Source of the DNA: Bradyrhizobium sp. CCBAU 051011
GTDB taxonomy: Bacteria > Pseudomonadota > Alphaproteobacteria > Rhizobiales > Xanthobacteraceae
Length of the DNA stretch: 64,000 bases
Direction: 5' to 3'
Assembly (NCBI RefSeq): GCF_009930815.1
Contig: NZ_CP022222.1
Coordinates: forward strand, 5,064,501 to 5,128,500
Positions within the stretch are counted from its first letter, which is position 1, and each line of letters starts with the position of its first letter. Made by a program: the position numbers and the translations under genes. Positions 37,599 through 44,571 of this stretch are shown piece after piece. The notes below the pieces were generated by a model. It had not been told where the DNA came from. It was given only the letters and a program-made list of their open reading frames with translations, and did not search any database.

Positions 37599-39638
37599 TC
37601 ACGATCCAAGCGGATCGTCCTTCTTTGCTTCGCGCGCGCGCAAATAATCTTCGGTCGACATGACAGGCGGGCGCTGCGGCACCGCATGCGGGTCGAAGCT
37701 TTCGTTCACCACGGCTTCGACGCGGCAATCCGCGCACATCTTGATGACGTCGAGACGTTTCGCATTGGCGCCCTGGAACATCCAGTGCCGCTCGCCGCCG
37801 AGTTTGGCCAGCACGCGATCGATCGAGCTCTTGGTGCCAAAGGGCTTGCCGCACGCGATGCAGTTGAACGGCTCTTCCTCCTTCAGCACGCGCTGCGGCG
37901 TATTCCAGGCCTGGAAGTCCAGACGCGGCTCGATGCTGATGACTTTCTCGGGGCAGGTGGATTGGCACAGCCCGCACTGCACGCACAGGCTTTCAGTGAA
38001 GCGCAGCATCGCGCGATCGGGATTGTCCGATAGCGCACCGGTCGGGCAGGCGGTGACGCAGGCGTGGCACAGCGTGCAGCCGTCTACATTCAGGTTCACG
38101 GTGCCGAACGGCGCGCCGGGCGCCAGCGGCACGACGTCGACCGGCGTGGGAGCTGCGAGGTGAAGCTCGCGAAACGTCGTCTCCAGCACGCCGCGCTTCG
38201 CGCCTCGCGGCATGAAGCCGGCCGGCCTTTGCGTGGCGATCCCGCGAGGGGCGCTATCCAGCGCGGCGCGCAGTTGGTCCGGATCGTCGGTCTCGATGAT
38301 CCGGACCAGGCCGGTGCCGAAGCCGAGCGCCGAGATGATGGTGTCCGATGTTTCGGCCGCACGGCGAAGGGCTGTAATATCGTGGCGCGGCTTGGCGCGC
38401 GTCAGCAGCGCGGCGCCGCAGCCGCCATAGGCGAACACGGAAGCAATGATCTCCGGCCCGATCTGCGTCACCTCGTTGACACGCAGCGGCAGGACGTTGG
38501 CCGGCAAGCCGTCGCCGAACCGCGCCAGCGCATCGATGATGTCCTCGCCGTGCTCGCCGTCGTGAAACAACACCACCGCATCGCTGCCGCCGGCCTTGCG
38601 ATAGGTCTGCAGCAGCGTCCGCAGCCGCCGCATCAGGGCGTCCGCGCTCGGCAATGCGTAGGACGCAGCACCCGTTGGGCACACGGAAGCGCAGGAGCCG
38701 CAACCGGCGCAGACATTGGCGTCGATCGCAACCGCGTTGCCGTTCGGTGTGATCGCGCCGGTCGGACACAAATCGAGGCAGCGCGTGCATCCGGTGATGG
38801 ACGAGCGCGAATGCGCGCAGAGCGACGGTTCGAAATTGACAAAGCGCGGTTTATCGAAAGTGCCGACCATGTTACCGGCATCCGCGATCGCGCGTTCGAC
38901 GGCGGCCTTGTCGCGCGGATCGGCGCGCAAATAACCGGGGCGCAATTCATGCGCGGGAAACAGCGGCGTTCCGCCCGAGAGATCGAGGATCAGATCGCAG
39001 GTCGACGTCGCGCCATCGCGCGAAGGCCCGAACACGAGCTTTGCGCGCGAGGACGGGGACGGCAGCGCGTAATCGTCGATCGCAAGCTCGAATTGCCCGA
39101 GATGGCCGCGGGCGTTGCGGATCGTGCCCTTGAGCACGGGAAATTCGTTCGCGCGCCGTGGGGTCACGTCGCCGGGTTTGGTCAGAAGCACAGTGATGTC
39201 GAGCCGGTCGGCGAGACGTTGGGCTGCCTCGATTGCGATTTCATCCCGGCCATAGATCAGCGCAACGCCGCTGCTCTCAAGCGTTACCAGCTGTAGCGGC
39301 GGCATCTCTTCGCTTGCCGCCGCGATCAGCGCGGCGGCTTTCGGACCGGCGGAAGCGGCATCCTTCGACCAGCCGCCGGTCTCGCGGATGTTGACGAAGG
39401 TGAGCTCGGCTTGCGGCGAATTTTCCGCGACTTCCCGAAACAATGGCGCTTCCTGGGTGCAGGCAACCGTGATCGGCGTGCCTGCGGCGAGCGCCTCCTT
39501 GAAGCGGTCGAGATCGAGGCCGCAAAGCTGGTTCGCCTGCGTGATCTTGGCCGTGCAGCCACGGCCGATCGCTTCCGCATCGAGCGGCATGGTCTTCTCG
39601 CAACTGCAAATCAGGAGACGAGACGTCGCCGCACTCAT
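37599..39638 (-). CDS. Multi-cluster 4Fe-4S protein of the formate dehydrogenase locus
   Basis: 679 residues. There are two pairs of ferredoxin-type motifs: C284-x2-C-x3-C with C310-x2-C-x2-C-x3-C (about 284-320), and C521-x2-C-x2-C-x3-C with C552-x2-C-x2-C-x3-C (about 521-562). A zinc-ribbon-like CxxC pair sits at the C-terminus (CIACG at 593, then CADC). The N-terminus begins with CSCEKTM. The middle resembles a FAD- or hydrogenase-MvhD-type segment (VFAYGGCGAALL). It probably moves electrons or clusters in formate dehydrogenase maturation. Next to Mrp in one operon. Confidence 0.8.
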   Translation of the reverse strand: MSAATSRLLICSCEKTMPLDAEAIGRGCTAKITQANQLCGLDLDRFKEALAAGTPITVACTQEAPLFREVAENSPQAELTFVNIRETGGWSKDAASAGPKAAALIAAASEEMPPLQLVTLESSGVALIYGRDEIAIEAAQRLADRLDITVLLTKPGDVTPRRANEFPVLKGTIRNARGHLGQFELAIDDYALPSPSSRAKLVFGPSRDGATSTCDLILDLSGGTPLFPAHELRPGYLRADPRDKAAVERAIADAGNMVGTFDKPRFVNFEPSLCAHSRSSITGCTRCLDLCPTGAITPNGNAVAIDANVCAGCGSCASVCPTGAASYALPSADALMRRLRTLLQTYRKAGGSDAVVLFHDGEHGEDIIDALARFGDGLPANVLPLRVNEVTQIGPEIIASVFAYGGCGAALLTRAKPRHDITALRRAAETSDTIISALGFGTGLVRIIETDDPDQLRAALDSAPRGIATQRPAGFMPRGAKRGVLETTFRELHLAAPTPVDVVPLAPGAPFGTVNLNVDGCTLCHACVTACPTGALSDNPDRAMLRFTESLCVQCGLCQSTCPEKVISIEPRLDFQAWNTPQRVLKEEEPFNCIACGKPFGTKSSIDRVLAKLGGERHWMFQGANAKRLDVIKMCADCRVEAVVNESFDPHAVPQRPPVMSTEDYLRAREAKKDDPLGS

Positions 39639-39807
39639 TTTGAACTACCTTGAACCTTTGCTCCAAGCGAGGCGGTTGCTTCACCCCGTGGTTCTGCGGT
39701 AACCGCTCGGGCGGATATCTGCAAGATAGATATAAGGCCGCTCGCGCTGCCAGCTAGTGCGGGATAGCATACACAAGCGGCCTGAAGCCATGAGGGAATA
39801 GTTCTTC

Positions 39808-40563
39808 GTGATCGCTCGTCTCGGGGATACGGAACAGACGCTCGATCTGCCGCCCGGTTATACTTTGGTCGCGTTGCGCGAGCTCGGCGACGCCTTTGCC
39901 CATGCGCGCGAGATCGCGGCGGAGGCGGGAGCCGGGACGCTGGTATGGGTGCGCCGCTACGATCTGGTCGAGTTCGCGGTGGTGCTTGAGCCGGACGAGC
40001 CGCTCAGCTCGGCGCGCCGGGCGTTCTTTGCCGGCATGAATGCGCTGGCGGATGCGATCGCCGCCCATTGTCCGCCGGAACGCGAGGTCGCGTTCGATTG
40101 GCCCGACGCTATCAGGTTCGACGCCGGGTTGCTCGGCGGCGGACGACTGGCCTGGCCTTCGGATTGCGCCGAAGACGAGGTGCCGGGCTGGCTCGTGTTC
40201 GGCGTGATCCTGCGCGCGGCCGCCATGGCGCATATCCCGGAGGTGCAGGCCGCCTCCGGCGTGTCCCTGCTGAGCGAAGGTTTCGAGATGGTAGAGACCG
40301 ATGCGATCATCGAAAGCTTCAGCCGCCATTTGATGACCGCGTTCGACCGCTGGAAAGAGCGCGGCTTCGAGGCGATCGCGCGGGACTATCTGGAGCGGCT
40401 TCCCAAGAACAAAGCCGGTGAGCGCCGCGGCATCGACGTCAATGGCGATCTTCTGGTGAGGCCGCCTGCCGGCAGCGCAGCGCCGGAGCGGAGCAGCCTC
40501 GTGGATGCGCTGGCGAGGGCCAGTTGGTATGATCCGCAGGCGCGGGGTCCGAAATTCGAATGA
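39808..40563 (+). CDS. Biotin/lipoate protein ligase-like protein (DUF4444 tail)
   Basis: 251 residues. A ligase-like fold is followed by a C-terminal domain of the DUF4444 type (NKAGERRGIDVNGDLLVR). At about 107-111 the expected KWPND adenylate-binding motif of biotin ligases reads DWPDA, so the Lys and Asn that contact the intermediate are gone. The GRGR-type loop also is not recognisable. It therefore may bind rather than attach a cofactor. First gene of a run of accessory genes for formate dehydrogenase, divergent from the 4Fe-4S protein. Confidence 0.7.
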   Translation: MIARLGDTEQTLDLPPGYTLVALRELGDAFAHAREIAAEAGAGTLVWVRRYDLVEFAVVLEPDEPLSSARRAFFAGMNALADAIAAHCPPEREVAFDWPDAIRFDAGLLGGGRLAWPSDCAEDEVPGWLVFGVILRAAAMAHIPEVQAASGVSLLSEGFEMVETDAIIESFSRHLMTAFDRWKERGFEAIARDYLERLPKNKAGERRGIDVNGDLLVRPPAGSAAPERSSLVDALARASWYDPQARGPKFE

Positions 40564-40570
40564 GGCGGAC

Positions 40571-41146
40571 ATGTTGAAGTTTCCGCGAACCATCAGGCTG
40601 GACCCGTCCGATACCTTTGTTTTCGAGCGAGCGGCGGAACCCGGCGAATGGGCGGTTTCCGGCGCGTTCATATACTGGAACCGGGATCCGGCGACGCTTG
40701 GCCAGAAGCAGCGCGTGGCGCTCCGTTCGGGCTTTCTTGGGATCGACAGTCTCGGATGGTCGACCCTTGCCGTCGTCACCGAAGCAACCGAAGCGGAACG
40801 GCAGGCGATGATCGAGCGGCTCGCCGGGCATTTGATGGATAAATTCGGCGCGCCTGATGCGCATGCCGCGCGTCTTGCGGCCGAGGAGGAGATCGCGTTC
40901 GCAGGCTCGCTCTGCGATCATCCGCCGCAGACCCTGCTGGCCGTGCAGCGCAGCGTCGAGAATGGCGAAATCCGCGAACGCTTTCGGACGCTGAAGCCGC
41001 GCTTAGGTGCCGCAGATGCCGACCGGTTGCACGCCCATGCCAGCGCCTTTACCTTCCATGAAGTCGAAGGCGATGATGAACCTGCTGATGAGGTCGATCT
41101 TCGCGGACTAATCAGAACCGACGGCAAGACGACGGATCGTACATGA
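40571..41146 (+). CDS. DUF6505 family protein
   Basis: 191-residue soluble protein beginning MLKFPRTIRLDPSDTFVFE with a central SLGWSTLAVVTEA strand region and a helical middle (IERLAGHLMDKFGAP). The family is recognised by this start and its constant place next to formate dehydrogenase genes in rhizobia; function unknown. It starts 7 bases after the previous gene and overlaps the next by four bases. Confidence 0.65.
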   Translation: MLKFPRTIRLDPSDTFVFERAAEPGEWAVSGAFIYWNRDPATLGQKQRVALRSGFLGIDSLGWSTLAVVTEATEAERQAMIERLAGHLMDKFGAPDAHAARLAAEEEIAFAGSLCDHPPQTLLAVQRSVENGEIRERFRTLKPRLGAADADRLHAHASAFTFHEVEGDDEPADEVDLRGLIRTDGKTTDRT

Positions 41147-42165
41147 GAGAATTCTGGGTCGCCTCGGGCCATCACCTCACGCGCCGCGCCGATCATGGCG
41201 GGCTGGTGGCGACGCCCGAGCTTATCATGGCCTATCTGGCGCGGCCTGAATTGCTGCCCCCGGCCGACGCCTGCGAGGCCGAGCTACACCTGCATGAGAG
41301 CCTGATGGCCGATCCGCTGCGCCCGGTGTCAGGCGCCGATATCGCCGCGCTCGCCGACGCGGATGCGCGCGAAAACTGGGCCTTCATGGTGAATTTCCGC
41401 GACCGGCTGATGGCTGCGCCGTCGCTGGAGGCGGTTTATGTCGCACTGGCCCGCAAGGGGGCCGGCGATCTGCCGCCGATCTTCCTGTCGCAATTGTGCC
41501 ACCTGATCCTGCGCAACGCGCTCGAAGGCTGCGACGATCCTTATATCTTGCGGGCGGCCGAACTGTTCTATCGCAGCCAGCTCGCGGCCATTCACGAAGG
41601 CACGTTGCTGCTGGCCGATGCCGAGGTGATCGAGGCCGAGCAGCATGCCCAGCACGACCTGCATTCATCGCCGCTGACGGCCATGCTGCAGCAGCCGAAG
41701 TCCTTTGGCGAGATGGATGTCATGGACGACGAAAACGCCTGGACCTATTGGTCGCGGTCGGATGCGCATGCGATGGTCATGAATCTTGGCGGCAACAAGA
41801 AAGCGCGCGCCGGGCTGTGCCGGGTCATCGAGCGCTGGATTGCTCATTTGCTGGGTATTACCGTCAACGTCGAAACAATTGCCTCGATCGAGGATCGCGA
41901 CTGGCGCTGGTTCATCGGCCTCGACAGCGAGGCGACGCGGATCGGCAATGCGCTGTGGCGCGGCGAGCGGCTGGAGGGCGGCGTCGCCGAGCGCATCGTG
42001 GCCTTGATGCGGCTGACATTCGAAGATGCGCGGCTGGTGGATGAGCGGGTCGGCAACAAGCCCGTCTATCTCATCCTCGCCATGGGCGCGGACAAGGTGG
42101 TGCGGCTAAAGCCGCAAAATCTGGTTGCGGGTCTGCCGCTTGCGGCGACTGCGAACGCCACATGA
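41143..42165 (+). CDS. DUF6352 family protein
   Basis: 340 residues, mostly helical: MREFWVASGHHLTRR at the start, HLHESLMADPLRPVS, then LPPIFLSQLCHLILRNAL and a DRDWRWFIGLDSEATRIGN segment. No catalytic motif recognised. It is part of the accessory gene run before the formate dehydrogenase structural genes, overlapping the DUF6505 gene by four bases. A chaperone or scaffold role in Fdh assembly is inferred from context only. Confidence 0.7.
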   Translation: MREFWVASGHHLTRRADHGGLVATPELIMAYLARPELLPPADACEAELHLHESLMADPLRPVSGADIAALADADARENWAFMVNFRDRLMAAPSLEAVYVALARKGAGDLPPIFLSQLCHLILRNALEGCDDPYILRAAELFYRSQLAAIHEGTLLLADAEVIEAEQHAQHDLHSSPLTAMLQQPKSFGEMDVMDDENAWTYWSRSDAHAMVMNLGGNKKARAGLCRVIERWIAHLLGITVNVETIASIEDRDWRWFIGLDSEATRIGNALWRGERLEGGVAERIVALMRLTFEDARLVDERVGNKPVYLILAMGADKVVRLKPQNLVAGLPLAATANAT

Positions 42166-42187
42166 TCCACCGAAGGGAGGGTCTGGT

Positions 42188-42700
42188 ATGACCGAAGCAT
42201 CCCGGCAGGTCGGCGTGGTGGTGCGACGCCGTTCGATCGACAATCCCTGGATCGACCAGTTGTGGTCGCCGGCGATGATTCTGGATGAGGTGCCAGCGAC
42301 CGCGCCATGGACCGCGCTGTCCACCGAGGCCGATGCGACGACATATTATGCGGGGGCGGCCAGCATCGATCTCTTCAGTGCGGAGACGGCGAATTATCGC
42401 GATAACCTCGCCGACGGCGCGCCGCGCATCTGGGTCGCGTTGCGCCGCCAGGACGGCGGCGCTGAACTCGAATTGACGAAAGTCACCGCCGACCCGACTG
42501 AAGGGGAGGCGATGTTCGAAAGCGGCTGCGACGTGATCGGCACAGTGCCGATGCCGTCGGAAATCGCCGCATGGATTGCTGCGTTCGTCGATGAATTTCA
42601 TGTCGAACGCGTGTTCCACAAGCGCAAGCGGGATCGCGCCAGCGGCGATCGGCCGCGTGTGCCCGGCGGCGGGCCGGATGAGAGGACGGGTCGCAAATGA
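42188..42700 (+). CDS. DUF3305 domain protein
   Basis: 170 residues. It opens VGVVVRRRSIDNPWIDQLWSP, the DUF3305 signature, and has VFHKRKRDR near the C-terminus. DUF3305 is found almost only beside formate dehydrogenase accessory genes in alpha- and betaproteobacteria; its action is unknown. The start follows AAGGGAGGGTCTGGT, a strong ribosome site; the stop overlaps the DUF3306 start by four bases. Confidence 0.8.
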   Translation: MTEASRQVGVVVRRRSIDNPWIDQLWSPAMILDEVPATAPWTALSTEADATTYYAGAASIDLFSAETANYRDNLADGAPRIWVALRRQDGGAELELTKVTADPTEGEAMFESGCDVIGTVPMPSEIAAWIAAFVDEFHVERVFHKRKRDRASGDRPRVPGGGPDERTGRK

Positions 42701-43392
42701 GTGGTCCGGATGAGGCCGATCGGGACAAGGGCTTTCTGGCGCGATGGTCGCAGCGCAAGCAGGAGGCAAAACAGGCCGAGCCGAAGCCGGACCCGCCGGC
42801 TGCGCAAGCCGTCGAAACGTCAGATCCGCCGGCGGCGCAACCCGAGGAGCCCGAGTTTGATCTCTCGTCCCTGCCAAAGCTCGAGGAGCTGACGGAAACC
42901 ACCGATATCACCTCCTTTCTTCGCAAGGGCGTTCCCGAACAGTTGCGGAATGCGGCCTTACGAAAATCCTGGGCGCTCGATCCAGCGATTCGCAATTATG
43001 TCAGCCCCGCACTCGACTATGCCTATGACTGGAATGCGCCGGGTGGGGTACCCGGCGGCGGCGAGCTCGGTCCGGGCGTCGATGTGGCGCGTCTGGTCGC
43101 GCAGATCATGGGCGGCCCTGCGGCCGAAGCGACAAGTTCCGGTGCAAGTTCCAAAGATGAGGCGGCTGGCTCTCCGGCAGAGCTGACCGAGCGGGAACCG
43201 CCGACAGAACCGCAAGAAGATCTCCCGGCGCCGTCGCTCAGACGGTCCGGGGAACCGACGGCGGAGATGGAAGCCGTTTCGGCCAATAATGATGCCAGCA
43301 AACCCGCGCTGGCCGAAGAGACCCAGCCGGTGCAACCTGTTGCGCCGCAGCAACCAGTGCGACGTCATGGCACCGCGAAACCGATTGTTTAG
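42697..43392 (+). CDS. DUF3306 domain protein
   Basis: 231 residues. The N-terminal FLARWSQRKQEA and the helical centre (LPKLEELTETTDITSFLRKGVPEQLRN, then ALRKSWALDPAIRNYVSPALDYAYDWN) match DUF3306. The last ~110 residues are Pro/Glu/Ala-rich and probably disordered. Paired with DUF3305 and coupled to it by ATGA. Function unknown but tied to formate dehydrogenase by context. Confidence 0.8.
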   Translation: MSGPDEADRDKGFLARWSQRKQEAKQAEPKPDPPAAQAVETSDPPAAQPEEPEFDLSSLPKLEELTETTDITSFLRKGVPEQLRNAALRKSWALDPAIRNYVSPALDYAYDWNAPGGVPGGGELGPGVDVARLVAQIMGGPAAEATSSGASSKDEAAGSPAELTEREPPTEPQEDLPAPSLRRSGEPTAEMEAVSANNDASKPALAEETQPVQPVAPQQPVRRHGTAKPIV

Positions 43393-43442
43393 ACAAAAGT
43401 TTTTGCGGACATAGCCCAAGCCTATGTTAGAGAATCCCTACT

Positions 43443-43455
43443 TGGAATAATTCCA
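43443..43455. promoter_or_regulatory. Perfect palindrome in the HTH-TorD promoter
   Basis: TGGAAT-A-ATTCCA, 66 bases before the start of the HTH-TorD gene, in an A+T-rich stretch. A candidate operator for that gene's own DNA-binding domain or another regulator. Function inferred from position. Confidence 0.4.
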
Positions 43456-43520
43456 GTTCTAAGTTTGTTTGCCCGGGGACACGGGTGGGCGCGAGTGGGC
43501 GGGGAGAAATCGGTAGCACC

Positions 43521-44309
43521 ATGCGTGATGCCGGACTGGAACTAGCTATCAAAGCAGCAGGTGGCGTTGGGTCGCTGGCGCGGGGACTGGGCGTTGCTCA
43601 GCCGTCGGTCTCGGCTTGGTCGCGCATTCCCGCAGAACGGGTTCTCGCCGTCGAGGCGCTGACGCAGGTGGAACGTTTCGTCCTGCGGCCCGATCTCTAT
43701 GGATCATCCGAGCATCAGGTGACATCGAAACCGGAAATTGACGAGATCGATCAACTGCGTGCCGCGGAATACGGCCTGCTGTCGCTGCTGCTCGGCAAGG
43801 CGCCGGACGCGGACACGCTGAGGCGGGTTGCTACGCTGAAGGGCGACGGCTCCGATCTCGGCATGGCGCATATCGAACTCGCAGCGGCAGCAGCGCAGGC
43901 CGATGATCGCGCCGTCAGCAAGGAGTTCTTCGATCTCTTCATCGGGCTCGGCCGCGGCGAACTGCTGCCCTATGCCTCCTATTATCTGACGGGCTTTCTT
44001 CACGAGCGCCCGCTGGCGCGGGTGCGCGAGGATCTGCGGATGCTCGGGATCGAGCGCGCCGGCACCTCGCGGGAGCCGGAAGATCACATCGCCATTCTGC
44101 TCGAGGTCATGGCTGGCCTCGCACGCAACGACTTCGAGGCTGAGTTCGCCGAACAGGCACGTTTTTTCGAACGGCATCTCAAGCCGTGGGCGGCGCGGAT
44201 GTTCGCCGATCTGGAAATGTCGCCATCGGCGCGCTTCTACCGCGCCGTCGGCCGCGCCGGCCGTGTCTTCATCGAATTGGAATCCGAGGCCTTCACGCTG
44301 TCCGAGTGA
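43521..44309 (+). CDS. TorD-family chaperone with N-terminal Cro/YdaS-type HTH
   Basis: 262 residues. Residues 1-60 form a small DNA-binding domain (AIKAAGGVGSLARGLGVAQ then PSVSAWSRIPAERVLAVE, ending LRPDLYG) like YdaS/Cro proteins. About 78-245 is a TorD/DmsD all-helical chaperone (RAAEYGLLSLLLGKAP; EFFDLFIGLGRGELLPYASYYLTG). TorD proteins bind the Tat signal of molybdoenzymes until the cofactor is inserted. The fusion suggests a protein that senses Fdh maturation and regulates transcription. First of the structural-gene operon. Confidence 0.82.
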   Translation: MRDAGLELAIKAAGGVGSLARGLGVAQPSVSAWSRIPAERVLAVEALTQVERFVLRPDLYGSSEHQVTSKPEIDEIDQLRAAEYGLLSLLLGKAPDADTLRRVATLKGDGSDLGMAHIELAAAAAQADDRAVSKEFFDLFIGLGRGELLPYASYYLTGFLHERPLARVREDLRMLGIERAGTSREPEDHIAILLEVMAGLARNDFEAEFAEQARFFERHLKPWAARMFADLEMSPSARFYRAVGRAGRVFIELESEAFTLSE

Positions 44310-44342
44310 CGGCGAAAGGCAAGAACTATGAAGGAGATCGCA

Positions 44343-44558
44343 ATGAGCAAGCCATCTGACAGCAAGGGCAAGTCACGGGCCACAGGGGTGGATCGGCGCA
44401 GCCTGTTTCTGATGGGCGGTTCAGCGGTCGCTGCAGCAGCCGTTGTGCCGCTCACTGGCGGCGAGGCGGCAGCGGACGAGTCGCAGGCCGAGCGCGTCAA
44501 GGCCCGCTACAAGGAAACCGATCACGTCAAGAACTTCTATCGCGTCAACCGCTATTGA
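44343..44558 (+). CDS. Formate dehydrogenase region twin-arginine protein
   Basis: About 71 residues. It carries a Tat-type signal, VDRRSLFLMGGSAVAAAAVVPL, then a short charged tail ending VKNFYRVNRY. This matches the small formate-dehydrogenase-region Tat target family (TIGR02811). The ATG at 44343 follows AAGGAGATCGCA; the ATG at 44328 lies within that ribosome site context and is less likely. It may be a small periplasmic subunit of the Fdh complex. Confidence 0.8.
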   Translation: MSKPSDSKGKSRATGVDRRSLFLMGGSAVAAAAVVPLTGGEAAADESQAERVKARYKETDHVKNFYRVNRY

Positions 44559-44571
44559 TGGGACCACGCAC

